64,000 nucleotides of DNA from Eutreptiella sp. 'Long Island Sound 2002' (GCA_964036045.1 OZ038392.1:17691612-17755611), one strand, 5' to 3'; counted from the first letter of the stretch, positions 36,801 through 48,169 are shown. Translations and numbers: made by a program. The notes: generated from the letters alone by a model not told the origin.

Positions 36801-37695
36801 CTGGTTCAAGGCCATGTGTTCCCTCATGGGAATACGTCATGCCAAGAGCGTCGCCTATCTCAGCCGGTCCAACGGCTGGGCTGAAGTGGCTGGAAGGCAG
36901 CTGTTCGAGAAGCTACGGAAGATTCACATCACCAATCCACGTCGGAACTGGTTTGAGGAGATGTGGCCCGCTCTGAAGGCCCATCATGACGGCCCCACTC
37001 CGGGTGGATTGTCCCCTCACCAGATTTTGTTCGGCAGGGACCCCCTGGGTCGGGGATTTCCCTTGTCTGGTGATGGTATGGCCATGGACGCCAAGGAATT
37101 CTTCGCGCGGCAAGAGGCAACGGCGCGGGACATCCGCCAGCAGCTCGAGAAGGAGCATGCTGAGCGTCAGAGGTCCGCCCCGAGCTCGAGAGCACAAACG
37201 TTCAGGGTGGGAGACCCGGTGTGGGTGATCAGACCCCGCCCTATGGGCACTGACCGCACCAAAACCTGGTTCACACCCGGAGAGGTGGTCCGCAGGATTG
37301 GTGAGGACACCTACCGCATCAAGGTGGGTCACGGACAGTTCCCGGAGCGCCACGAAGGTCAGCTCCGTGTGCGGGGACCCGACTTCCGTGGCCAGCATGT
37401 GTCCCTGGACTATGCCGCACATGAGGCTGATTCGGACGACGACTATGCTGTACAGGACGACTATACCGTCGAGAAGGTCCTGGCCCAGCGTGCGAACGCC
37501 TCTGCACCCGGAGGCCTGGAGTTCAAGGTTCGTTGGTGAGGCTATGGGCCGTCCCACGACACCTGGGAACCCGTCTCCTTGTTCGTGCCGCGGATTAATA
37601 CCCCCTTCATGGACTACATCCGCAAGCACAAGACCAAGATCCACGTCTCGGACTTGGCAGCAGTCACCCGGGCGATTGCAGCCAGGGGCGCCTGA
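33898..37695 (+). CDS. pol: Element 3 RT, RNase H, integrase and chromodomain
   Basis: After the end of the Dam-like domain (GQPMPPQRWPTEF) comes RT with LVVDYRGLNAQ, VIDLKHGYHQMPL and catalytic LFVDDVI. RNase H has RTDASDYAVG, REKEAYA, ADHQSL and DNTVAD. Integrase has a HHCC finger (HHHMMHPG ... CSVCQAC) and the triad in MDVF, CSDRGPQF and NGWAEVAG. A chromodomain begins YTVEKVLAQR and has KVRW-stop-GYGPSHDTWEP, where TGA 37537-37539 replaces the residue usually K, R or E. The true end is TGA 37693-37695. All catalytic residues are present. Confidence 0.9.
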
Positions 37696-39177
37696 TCACC
37701 GCCCTGAGCTCTCCCCTGATGCAGTTTGAGCACTTGTTTGGTTGACGGATCGTCCCTCACTTGCTTGCTCTCTTCCATCTTCCGGTGACCTGCCATCAGA
37801 GTGGCCATATACCCCCCCCTGCTGATTCCAGGGGAGGATGACCCCTCTCTTCGACTTCTATTCGTCACTCCCCGCCTGCTGAATCCTTGGGAAACCAGGC
37901 AGGGCGACTGACCTTGACATTTCCTGAGCTCTTAGGGCCTTGAAGCCCATACGACGTTGCGCAATGGATGCCGCTGTCATCGGCATTGCGATTTTTGGGG
38001 TGTGTGGTCTGGTCCCATGGCACTTGCGGGATCCAGACCAGTCTACGTGTGTCTGCAGACTATATATGGCCTGAACTCAGGCGTTTTCCTGTCGACCCTC
38101 CTGCATATTCCTTATCCTGACCGGGGCGTGGTTTGACGCTCTATCCAGAGTGTGTTTACACGCCTATTTACCCCGTTTATTGCTTACTTTTCTGCCCCCC
38201 AGGATATGTGCATCTGTATGTTGCGTATTATCAGCCCATCACCGAATTATGCACTGTTTTCCCCCCCCCGAGGGGATGCGAATCGGAATACGAAGGCGCC
38301 CTGAGTTGCCGTGTACATGCTCTTACATGAGGTCCAGCCTGGACCAGTACCTAAGTACAGATTCTTCTATTTGAGTGCCCGTGATGCCGTGTGCCCTAGT
38401 GGCTGTGATGTGCTGAGATCCTGATGGTGCCAGGCGGGAAGCCCAGTTGCCTGACTACCCTCCCAGCGGTCCGCCACTGTCAGTCCCAGTGTGAGCCTAC
38501 CGACTCGCAGACGCACTTGCAGTCGGGTGGCGACCTCCGGTGTCCTGACCTCGGTCAGTCTGCCTGGGAAACTGGTGGTTTGAGGAGTCGACGCCTCCGC
38601 CCAGACTGCATGAGGACTCCCTCATGCATGGCCTTCGTGGTAATGGGGCGAGGGAAAAGACGGCCTTGATGCCCAATTGCTTATGGAGGAGCTCGTTCGG
38701 CTTTACCACTCTGGACGCGCGTCGTGGATATGGACATGGTGCGCCGAAGGAAGGACCGGTGGGGACTCTCCCCCAAACTGCGGCCTTGGGAAGCCTGGGG
38801 TAGCCTGATGGATCGTTGTGGTCGCTTTTGACCTGTGGGACCACCTCGGTCGTCGTGTGGCGCCTACGTTGGCCGTGTGTGCCACTGCCACTGTGGTGGT
38901 GACGGTCGCAGGCGGCACCCGGTGCGCCTGGTGTCGGTTAACGGGTCATTTGGATGCCGAACAATCGCCGCCAGGACCCGGGACTTGATACTTGATACTA
39001 TACTTGCAGTTACTAGCAGCTACAGCACCGTACCTGTCTTACTGTGGGATTGTACTGGGCAGCCTAACCCACAAATCGGCCTGAAGTGAGGATGTGACAC
39101 CCCCCCCCTTCAGGGGATGGTCCTGGGTACCCGCTGCCATGCTTGGGTGTTATCGAGCCCCCCCCAGGGTTTGCTCT
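37696..39177 (+). other. Element 3 3' non-coding region
   Basis: About 1.5 kb with no supported coding sequence, containing poly-C runs near 38265 and 39100. Confidence 0.7.
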
Positions 39178-39188
39178 AAGGAGGGGGG
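39178..39188 (+). other. Element 3 polypurine tract
   Basis: AAGGAGGGGGG lies directly upstream of the 3' LTR start TGAAGCGG. Confidence 0.85.
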
Positions 39189-42100
39189 TGAAGCGGTACC
39201 CAGAACCTATGGCCCATGGCCCGGAGGCCTGTGAGCCGTCACACCCGTTATGGCCCATGGCCTGGAGGCCTGTGAGCAGTCACACCCGTGCGGAAGCCGT
39301 TGACACCGGCTGTCAGCGGGATATCCCTGTTCTCTAATCCGCGAAATCTGGAATCCGATTTCTAACCAATAAATGGATGTACAATTACCTTAATTTTATT
39401 GTCTTAGGCAATTTTCGGTTAGAAATAGGTGAAATACCTGATTTCTACCGCAATTTCTAATTGTCGTGAAATCGCCGCCTGTTGTCGCCTGTTCGCGCGC
39501 TTTCGTCGCTTCTCCGTGGCGAGTTTTGGAAGGGATTTTTTTCGAATACCTTTGAGGTTCCAAGAGAACTTAAAGGCTGAATCTAGAGGGTTTTTAATGT
39601 ACTTTCATCTGGTGTGTTCACCAGAATTTTTCGCCGGTGCGTCGTCGAGAAAATCAACGCGCAAGCCTTTCCGTCGATCGCTGGAACTCATGGTTCTCAA
39701 GGACCATGAGTTCGGACGGAACCCTACGTTCCCCCCCTATGCCTTTCATCCATGCCCCTTTCACATGGGCATATCACTTCGTATAGGGAAGCGGGCAATG
39801 CCGATGTTTTAGGCAGCCTATGGCTTTCGCAAACCCAAGTCGTTTGCGTGCGCAAACGCTAACTTTGTGGCCTTGTGAGCATGAACGTTAATAACCGAAC
39901 ACAATGCTCACAAGACCAAAACCCCTAGGCCATTCTTCGTTTTTCGTGCCAACTCAACGATGGCTCCACGCAATTCAATGCGTACCAACCTCCATTTTCG
40001 AAAGAGGGCAAGTTTTGGTCGAAAATTAGGCCAAAATGGCCAAACCCCCGAGGCTCGTACTCGAAGCCTATGGGGAGTTGAGCCTCGAACCAAGGCAATA
40101 TGTAAAAGAAAAGACCACGAAGAACATCGTGGATGGCTTGGTTGATTTCTACAACCTTGTCTTCTATTTTATATAATTTCGCCTTGTGAGCACGCGTGCC
40201 ATACCGCCTCTTTGCACACGCGCTCATATGCAAGCACTAATGACACGAGTGGGCGGAGACAATCTAACCATAGTGGGCGCATGAGAAGGCACCTACTATG
40301 GGCCTACTCCAAGAATGTTTACTCATATTTTTGCTCCTCAAGGTCCCAAAGATATGTTCATGCCAATATCGCCGATATATGCACTTTTTCCCATACATAG
40401 TGTGCTTCAAGGATTGAGGTGTTAAAAATGTTTCCATTATGCTTTGAACCTCAACCCTTGTTGCAAAAGAGAAGCAAAGCTTCGGTTTGCATCCATGCAA
40501 AAGCCCGAGGCTCCTTTCTTTTGTGATACGGAGATACGATTTTTCGAGGGACCACTTTTGGGTGAATTTTGGCCGTTTTGCCCGGAATGGCCACAAACCC
40601 CATCTCCCCCTGATTTCGCCCCCGAGTTTGCGTGCGCCACTTGACCAAGGGTAAGGGCAATTCGGAGAGGGCACATAAACGCGCATCGAATGGGGTGTTT
40701 CCGCATGTGGCCTCTCCTCTCGAAGGGAGAGTTGTGAGTCACCCAATTTGGGATATGTTGCCATTCTGCCCCATTTGTGTGTCATTTTCCCTCCAATGGG
40801 GAAAATAGCTAGAGGCGCCCATGGAGGTTGGCAAGCAGCCTATCTTGGGACCTAAGTCCCATATGTCTATAGCATCTTTGGTTGAAAGGATCCTCGCCGT
40901 GGCCATGGAGATATGGAATCATGAGTGCGGGCCATTTTGGCCATATTTCGCTGTTTTTGCCATTGTATGCCATATTGGAATTACCATATCTCCATGGGGC
41001 ACGGAATCCAGCCATGAAAGAAGGGCAAATATTGTAGCATATGACCAAGGGTTGAACACCATTGAGTTTCGTATTTGCTCCTCCGGCTCATCCGGAGTTA
41101 TTCAAGTTTTGGTGTGATCCATGATCCCCCCCTTTGCACCGCATGTTGCTTTCTGCCCCGTCCATGTGGTCACCCCCTCAATGAACAGTAAGCAGCCAGC
41201 GTGACAGCAAGCGATAACCCAGGTCATGGGACCAGAGGGGATATCGAGGGTCGTGGATCAGGGCTTGGCGCGACAAAATCGCCAAGGTTTCCTACCCTGG
41301 ACGGTCGCCCGAGACAGCCCATTTTGCCATTTTGGCAATTGTGGACCCAATTTGGATTGTCACCACGCCGAGTGGCATGGAGATCTTTGAGAGCCAAAGG
41401 CATGTGAGTCTTTGTTGGACTCCCAGTGAATGGTACATGGAATGGCGAATCAGATCTCCAAGCCAGCGTGGAGATATACCATTGGGGGGACCCCCGATTT
41501 TGGCTCATTTTGAGCAGCCAAAATGACCCCCTTTTGGGACCCCAATTTCAGCCCCCCGTGTGGTCCATTGGCGGCACCATATCTCTATGCCCTCAAGGAG
41601 CCCGGACCCAATTTCAAGTTGTGCACTCAGATATGAGTCCTAGGTCCTGCCTCCTATCCTGTGTGCCATTGGCCCTGCCCTGGCCGGGCGAGTCACGCGT
41701 CGGAATTACGCCAATTTCGGTGATTTCGGCATCATGACCCCACTTGGCGAACCTGTGGCGCCCTCATGCTGGGACCTCGGCGGGAACCAGGTTGGGTGAG
41801 GGCTCCAGAGAGTTCGTACTCGAAAGGCATAGGGTCAGTTGCCTCGTTCCTACCTCTGGCGGGTCCGGACGAGGAGTCAATTTTGGAGTTTTCGGAGCTA
41901 ATATCAGTTTGGGCTGAAACAGCCCGTTTTCAGCTACCAACTACTAGGGGATAATGGCGGGGCCTTATCTCTGGCTCAGAGGGGAGTTAGGACCTGCCGT
42001 TGAGGGAGCATAGGGAGTCACTGTCGGTTAGCCCTGGAGCCCATTTGGTTCCCAGGAAATCGCCTGTGGCTGGGCGTGACACCCTCCCCTATTGGCAGGG

Positions 42101-42442
42101 TTTCAGGGTCCGGACTGAGTAGGGCATGGGTTCTGTTTGAGCCCCCGCCCCTGCCAGCCACTGGGAGGGACGGACCTGGGATTGGGATATGAGTTGGGAT
42201 TGAGTGTCTATTGTCCTGTGATGCCCTTATCCCAGTCCAGTCTCAACCCCATGTGTACATATCCTGATGTGTTGCTGTACATACTTTTGTTCCCTTGTTT
42301 CAGAGTGGCAAGGATCCTGAAACGCTTTGTCACATGACACGAGCATGAGGATGCCCTTGTGAGCGCAGTGCTCTGCCTGCCTGCTTGCCTGTGCATGTCC
42401 ACCGCAGCGTCCCGTGGCCAAGCGCCCCACGGGGACGCGTCA
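39189..42442 (+). repeat. Element 3 3' LTR
   Basis: 3254 bp, collinear with the 5' LTR along its full length. Followed by TSD GTGG (42443-42446). Confidence 0.95.
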
Positions 42443-43790
42443 GTGGTTCCATGGTGGATTCATCCTGGTCTTCATCCCATCGAAGATCATCCATCATCAC
42501 TGCGAGTGTTCTTTCTTCATCCTCCTGTCCTGTCCTGTCCATAAATATCATCATGGAATTGTCTTCTCGCTTGCGGTGCGAACCAACAACATAGTCAATT
42601 GATACCTCTTGCATCATGTTGTATGCCTTGTTGTAGTAATGCACGCGGTCTTTGTTGCACAACCCTTCAATCTGGAGTGCCAAAACCATGCGCCGGATCT
42701 CCTGATCCCCATCTCCTCTCCATACCCCGCTCCGGTATACCATTTCCATGGTTTCACATACAAACATCAAGTATTCACTTTCACAGTTCTCATCTCTCAA
42801 CCCAAATTTTGCTTCAGAATACTCCATACTTCATCTGTGGACTACATTCAGATCATTCAGATCAGTCCACAGGTTAGGATGATCATCCACACGTCCACGT
42901 TTAATTGAGTGTTGCTCGTAAAAAATCTCATCGTCTGAAGGATCCATAGCTATATCATTTTGCATGGTCCGTTCCTGTTTGTTGTCGTGGGTGTCGTAAT
43001 ATTTGCCTTGCTGCTGCAGAAGCATCCTGACGGATACGCCTTGGTCAGGGTTGGTTGGGCATTTGGCTGGTAGGGTCTTGCGGACGACGGAAACGAAGGA
43101 CATCAGTACAGACCAGTACCAATCACATAGTGCAGGCGGTCTGTAGGCAATGGGTGGGATTATCGAAGTCAGCGGTCCACTCCAGAGTTTCAATGTTGCC
43201 ATAACATGGGATAGCTCTTGGGGGACATCAACTCGCCAACTCGCCAACCCGTCGTCATCCAACTCACCAACTCCAACAAGTGCCCGCAATGGGCAAGGGG
43301 TATACAAATCGCCATATTCCAAAGTTGCAAAACCGGTTTCCCATATCCTCTCAAATATCAATTTTGCACCTTTAAAATCGTCGTACATTCGACGTAACCT
43401 CTGAACGAATTGGTGACGTTGGTTGTAATTTGTAATTGGTGATTGGTAATTGGTAAAATTATATATCACCACGATCTCCATATATCGAGTATATCCCCCG
43501 CTGTTGTGCAAGGCATCCATGCACATGCGTGCAAGTTGTCTTTGGCGTGTCTTTGGCGTCTTTGGTGCATTGTACAATTTTGGTGTCTTCCCCCCAATCC
43601 ACAATGGTGTGAATGATAGTGTAGTCTTCGACGTGACCTTCTTGCTTTCTTCTGGTATCTGGTATGCTAAATCAAAAAACTTGTGAAGAAGGTTGACCAA
43701 TATTCGAACAAAGACCTGGGTAGGGTGCCTATGACGTATTGCATCCGCAAACAAATCTCTCTCTCGTCGTGGTGTGCTGTTGTTCTGCAT
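42443..43790 (-). pseudogene. Gene A: unknown protein with one in-frame TGA, 3' end hit by element 3
   Basis: The ATG at 43788-43790 gives 319 residues to TGA 42831-42833, and the same frame continues for about 128 more. Neither part matches a family I know. The first part is basic with RQRLRRMYDDFKG-like helices and the second is acidic. The last codons are interrupted by element 3; in the uninterrupted state the frame would end MEPP-stop, the same ending seen in the truncated paralogue at 43.99 kb. The TGA lies between R and SMEYSEAKF and would be CGA before a C-to-T change. Confidence 0.55.
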
Positions 43791-43924
43791 TTTAGTCTAT
43801 AGGTTAGGTTAGCATATTGTGGGAACATGGGGATTTCAGTGGCCAGTCGCAGTCATGGTCATCCAGCTCGTCGAATCCGAGGATGGTAGTATTTCCTGCT
43901 TGCAGTATAGCATCTATTTTTTGT

Positions 43925-44200
43925 CAAAAAACATAAGTACAGATTTTGTACAGATAACATAAGTACAGATGTTGTGATTGTGATAGTGGTTTCATGGTGG
44001 TTCCATGGTGATTTTATCCTGGTCTTCATCCCATTGAATATCATCCGTCATCACTGCGAATGTTCCTTCGTCATCCACCTGTCCTGCCTGTCCTGTCCAC
44101 CAATATTATCATGGAATTGTCTTCTCGCTTGCGGTGCGAACCAACAACATAGTCAATTGATACCTCTTGCATCATGCCTTGTTGTAGTAATGCACGGGGC
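43925..44200 (-). pseudogene. Gene A paralogue, 3' fragment (empty site of element 3)
   Basis: This segment matches 24800-24880 joined to 42443-42660. It preserves the gene A end (DEDQD ... TMEPP then TGA) and the uninterrupted target sequence TTTCATGGTGGTTCC. Its 5' part is lost at about 44200 where GC-rich repeats start. Confidence 0.8.
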
Positions 44201-44204
44201 GGTC

Positions 44205-44790
44205 TCCCTTCCCATCCCGTGTCCCATTCCCCTATGCCACATCCCGGCAACGGCCCGCTCCCAGCGTCCCGTGGACTCCCTACCCCGTCGGGCTGTTGTG
44301 CGGCCCTAGCTGCACGCCCTTCTCCGTCCCGTCCCCTTTTCCCATCATCCTGTGTTTCTACCCCACCGGGCCGCCAGCAACCCTGTGGCGCAGGCCCACT
44401 GGATCCTCTTCTATCCGGGGACCGTTTCGTGCGCCTAGCACGGGTCGCTCCCTTCCCTCCCCCGCCTCTTTCCCCTCTGCCGCGGCCCCGGCCTAATCCC
44501 CTGGGCTGTTGTGCGGCCCCATCCCGTCCCTCATCCCGTGTTTATACCCCACCGGGCCGCCAGCAACCCTGTGGCGCGGGCCCACTGGATCCTCTTCCAT
44601 CCGGGGACCGTTTCGTGCGCCTAGCACGGGTCGCTCCCCTCCCGCCCCCGCCCCTTACTCCTGTGCCTCCTCCCATGTCGTCCTAGTCCCCTGGGGCCGT
44701 CGTGTGGCTCTAGCCGTCCTGCTCTGTCCCGTCTCCTGTCTCCCGTCTCCCGTCCCGTTTTTTTTTTCTGGGCCGCCTGCAACCCTCTGC
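44205..44790. repeat. GC-rich tandem repeat, units of about 186-215 bp, 2.5 copies
   Basis: The block with ccaccgggccgccagcaacc, ccctgtggcg and ggaccgtttcgtgcgcctag recurs at about 44361, 44547 and, degenerate, 44770. Long ORFs here have extreme Pro/Arg/Ser composition and come from the repeat, not from a gene. Confidence 0.75.
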
Positions 44791-44806
44791 GATAGCGCTG
44801 TTCGTT

Positions 44807-45069
44807 TGAGTGCTGAAGGTGACTTTGTGCAACGTCTCAAGGAAGTACTCAAGGAAAGCAAGACGTGGCCGATGTATTCAGACATTGAGGAAATCATGGA
44901 ATGTCCAAGGGGCGGTTCCAGGGCTGTGCAGAGGGCTGTGCAGCATGCACAACATCAAGGAGAACCCCTTGCGATGGAGAGGTTCAACAATCAATGGTAT
45001 TATGGTCTACGGGATGAAAACCAGGCCCTCCCCCCTCCCTCTTCCCTCCGGTTGCCGTTACCGCTTTAG
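44807..45069 (+). pseudogene. Gene E family fragment (C-terminal part)
   Basis: DFVQRLKEVLKES ... ERFNNQWYYGLRDEN ... LPLPL-stop aligns with the end of gene E (EFVQRLREVV ... EKFNDHWYCGVQG ... VPLPF). It has been cut at its 5' side by the GC-rich repeat. Its intact stop shows where gene E originally ended. Confidence 0.75.
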
Positions 45070-45247
45070 GTTCCCTTGCAGGACTCGGTTAGAGTGTCAA
45101 ATGATGTCAAATGTCAGAATGCCCCCAACGGGTGTTGCACCATACTTGATGCATTGGTGTGGCACGTCGTTGATTCGTGCGACGCCGGGCGGTCACAAAC
45201 AACAAACAAAACAACAGGTTAAATAAAAGGGGAAAAGAGAAAAAGAT

Positions 45248-45938
45248 ATGCAATTGCCCACCGAAATTTGGCAGCATGATATTGTCCCGTACCTGAATAC
45301 TGACAATCGGATTGCTATGCACCAAACAAGGCTGATTATTGCTAAAAGCGTACCTCGAAAACCTGTGTGTACACCGTGGGAGTGTGTTTGGAGGCCAACA
45401 TAGTGCCACTAGCGAACTACTGGAGAAGATTTTGTGGTTTTTGCATGGAAGGAAAGAACGAGCATTCATGGTCTTTCAGTTTGAAATGGGTTCGAAGCTG
45501 CAGTTGTGGTGGTCACAGGGCCTGAATTTATTTGTACGCCAATCAGATTTGCATCCGTTTCTGGTTGACCTGGTTCCGGTTCCGGAAGACTACTACAAGC
45601 AGGTGATAACCGACTACTTCAGCAAGATACACAGGAAGGCACTGAAAAGAACTACAAACGACGCCAACACCGAGGACGAGGAGCCATTTAAGCTCCAACT
45701 GACCGGGAGTGTTTTGCCATCTATCGACCTATCCGGCCTACACAAGGCGGTGCAGCATGCATTCTGCAGAAAACAACTGATGGGAAACCTCTACGTCTAT
45801 GACGTGTCAACCCCATTATCCGTAAGCATACTGATTACTGACTACCCACCAACGAAAGCAAAAACAACAATCCCCATATATGATCTAGATGGCGACGTTG
45901 ACATGGAACACAAACCAATATGGAAATCACGTTCCTGA
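45248..45938 (+). pseudogene. F-box-like protein, copy 1, frameshifted
   Basis: The ATG 45248 follows an A-rich leader. LPTEIWQHDIVPYLNTDNR resembles an F-box N-terminus (LP-x-EIW...YL...DR), which would bind Skp1 in ubiquitin ligases. The frame ends at TAG 45401 and resumes in another frame (VFGGQHSATSELLEKIL) to 45938. Copy 2 at 52.1 kb aligns through both halves (NLYVYDVSTPLSVSILITDYPP is nearly identical), which places the shift near 45.39 kb. A third frame after the stop (GGMADQVSFADAGFVKVPNDW) may hold the original C-terminus. Confidence 0.6.
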
Positions 45939-46145
45939 TTGCATAGACAAGCGGATACTCTGTGTGCAGACGACCAATCATTCCCCGATGGGTGGTATGG
46001 CGGACCAGGTGTCTTTCGCTGATGCGGGGTTCGTGAAGGTGCCCAATGACTGGTAGCAAGAAGGACCATCCCCGCAGCATCATCCATACAGCCACATCAT
46101 CCTGGGCGCCGAAGACAGGCGTACAGTACGTTTAAAGAAAAAGCC

Positions 46146-47011
46146 ATGGTATTGAAAAACAAACTGGAAGATACAATCATCCCCGACCTGCAAGCACTGG
46201 TGGACAGTGCAAAATTGAATGTGAACGAGGCAGTGGTGCTGATATGCTCCCATCCAAATCGTTGCATCATCCTGATTGGGGAAACGCACTGGACAACAGG
46301 ACGGCCAATTCCTGAGAATGGGCGTGACATGCTCGATTGCCCAAATATCAGGTATACACTGAGCCTTTACATCAATTGGACCCACAGACACGGATCCTGG
46401 TTGAATACAGTGTATTGAACACAGGCCCTGTTACTGAACAGTGTGTTCTTGCTGACATCCTGACCTACGAAAAGCGGGTGGAGAGGTTCGACGTACGTCA
46501 TCCGGATGCATCTGTCAAAATCCACACGGCACAAACACCAGAACAGTACATCTATGCGTTGAACTTGGCACATGAGAAACATCACGGTTTATGTCTCACA
46601 TACCCTGATGTTACACTATTGCTCGCCCGCGCCCTGCACATGGCATACACACTGAGAGATAGTGGCAATATGACATCAAACGCGGCAATGCAAAAGATGG
46701 ATCATTATCTCCATACAAACCCATCGGTCAGAGCCAGCACGCCCGCCATATACATGGATCAGCTTAAGGCAACCATGGCGGCCTGGCCAGCCACAAAAGG
46801 CGCCGTTCAGTGCAAAAAGCTTAAGGCAACCATGGAACACACAGAGACCTTGCAGGAGATGAAAAATTACGCCTGGGAATTCTGGGTAGCGGTACAGAAC
46901 AAAGCTGTAATCGAAGAATTGACCAAATACGATACTTCAGTAGTGTACTACGGAGGACGGCAGCATGTGAATACTATTGCAAATGACCTGGTACATCACC
47001 GTACATTGTGA
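46146..47011 (+). pseudogene. GETH-motif protein like giant-virus hypotheticals, one frameshift
   Basis: The ATG 46146 follows TTTAAAGAAAAAGCC. The first frame contains CIILIGETHWTTG; after a shift between 46340 and 46400 the second continues to 47011 with LTYPDVTLLLARALHM and ends VVYYGGRQHVNTIANDL. I recall uncharacterised proteins of large DNA viruses that pair an early GE.H motif with a late Y.G..H..N motif; the biochemical role is unknown to me. An 18-bp word (agcttaaggcaaccatgg) is repeated at about 46762 and 46818. Confidence 0.5.
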
Positions 47012-47239
47012 TCGTGTAAAAAGGTGTATCACATAACGCGCACGGCAAATACAATCTGTGCAGAGTTGTAGTAGAATGTAGGACGACAGAACAGAACAGA
47101 ACAGAACGATTAGCTGACGAGCCGGTCACCGGCCCACCACCAGAACAACAGAACAGAACCGTTGAAACTGACACCATGGAAATCATGTGACCATAAAACA
47201 ACAAGAACACAGGTATGGTCGTTGCCCTAACAAAAGAAA
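47012..47239. other. Intergenic spacer with ACAGA pentanucleotide run
   Basis: ACAGAACAGAACAGAACAGAAC lies at about 47088-47109. No gene is seen. Confidence 0.6.
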
Positions 47240-47896
47240 CTAATCCTCCTCCCTCCACAGTAATAGAAGGTCATCCACCAAAGCTATGGCGGCAGCTGGT
47301 AGCAAAAAATCAGGAGGACTGCGACGAGGATCAGTCTGCGATTTGTTTGTGTTTATGTGCTGGTTAGTGCCGGTGGCAGCATCAAGTATGCACTTCGCCT
47401 GCTGTGTGACACCACCAAGGCTCAATATTGTACCCCCATTGTTGACATCGATGTTCTGGACACAGTACTGCTGTATTGTATTTGGACATTGTATTGGGTT
47501 ACCGGAGTGAGCAACTCGAGATGCAGCACACGCAGGATATACGCAGTGTGGCTGTGGTGATATTGGGGGTGGCGTGAAATTCGTACCCGCAGCAGCTTCG
47601 CGTAAGTCCTCTTGTATGCGCATAGCTCGCTCTTGATAAAGGTCACTGGACTGGAAGCATGCACACAACACGTCGTGGTTGTTTGATGGAATCCGGCAGA
47701 GATACACAAGGCGGGATCGACACGCATCTGGTTGACTCACACACCACCTGCGACAACGCTCGTCATCAAACACGCGATTTCCATTTGCACAGTATTTTTC
47801 CCGATACCTGTTTTCCAGATAGTCAGGCTTGCCTGTTGTGTTTGACATCCATTGGACGCAGGCATCTGACCATGGGTCCGCATCACATTGTGCCAT
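47240..47896 (-). CDS. Cys-rich membrane protein of the A16/G9/J5-like family, copy 1, 218 aa
   Basis: A clean ORF from ATG 47894-47896. It has about 18 cysteines: CANGNRVFDDERCRRWC, then LCACF, then PHCVYPAC, a spacer, QCPNTIQQYCVQN and a Gly-rich segment, with a hydrophobic stretch close to the C-terminus (LLPAAAIALVDDLLLLW). The order CxC, C-[FY]-x-x-C, CP...C.QN and a terminal membrane anchor is that of the poxvirus A16/G9/J5 family, which has relatives in asfarviruses and other large DNA viruses and acts in membrane fusion at entry. The hydrophobic stretch contains two Asp, so anchoring is uncertain. Copy 2 lies next to it on the same strand. Confidence 0.6.
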   Translation of the reverse strand: MAQCDADPWSDACVQWMSNTTGKPDYLENRYREKYCANGNRVFDDERCRRWCVSQPDACRSRLVYLCRIPSNNHDVLCACFQSSDLYQERAMRIQEDLREAAAGTNFTPPPISPQPHCVYPACAASRVAHSGNPIQCPNTIQQYCVQNIDVNNGGTILSLGGVTQQAKCILDAATGTNQHINTNKSQTDPRRSPPDFLLPAAAIALVDDLLLLWREED

Positions 47897-48169
47897 ACCA
47901 ATACCCCACCCCCAATCAGCTCTTTACTACTTTAATTAAGCGAAGGTTTGGCGAAATTGTGCTGCGGTGGGTAGTAGGTAACCTACCTGCTCTCTCTCTC
48001 TCTTTCTCACATATGGAGATATCAAGCGTGCCATACAAACGTTGAATGAACCCGGCAACCACCATCGTTTTGGACACATCGAGACGGGTGTGAGTTTGAT
48101 GAGGTTCTGTGGCTGCTGCTGCATTCTGTCAGGATGTGATCCTCAGGTTCAGGTCCTTGGGATGGTCAG

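Larger units (their letters stand above)
24881..42442 (+). mobile_element. Element 3: very large Ty3/gypsy chromovirus, 17.6 kb with 3.25-kb LTRs
   Basis: LTRs 24881-28132 (3252 bp) and 39189-42442 (3254 bp) start TGAAGCGGTACCC and end CGC(A/G)TCA. They differ by a few percent by eye. Inside are a 2.7-kb 5' coding region, gag, protease, Dam-like domain, RT, RNase H, integrase and chromodomain on the plus strand, then a 1.5-kb 3' non-coding stretch and a polypurine tract. The pol catalytic residues visible are intact. The only breaks from 30.9 kb to 37.7 kb are in-frame TGA/TAG codons. It inserted between genes B and A, at the last codons of gene A. Confidence 0.95.

Noticed and set aside
25928-41737. 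ORFs inside the element 3 LTRs that occur twice (for example 66, 69 and 101 aa)
   Set aside because: They are duplicated only because the LTRs are duplicated. Lengths and frames differ between copies and no domain is recognisable.
44174-44686. 170-aa plus-strand ORF
   Set aside because: Translation of a GC-rich tandem repeat; Pro/Ser/Arg-rich with no conservation of frame between units.
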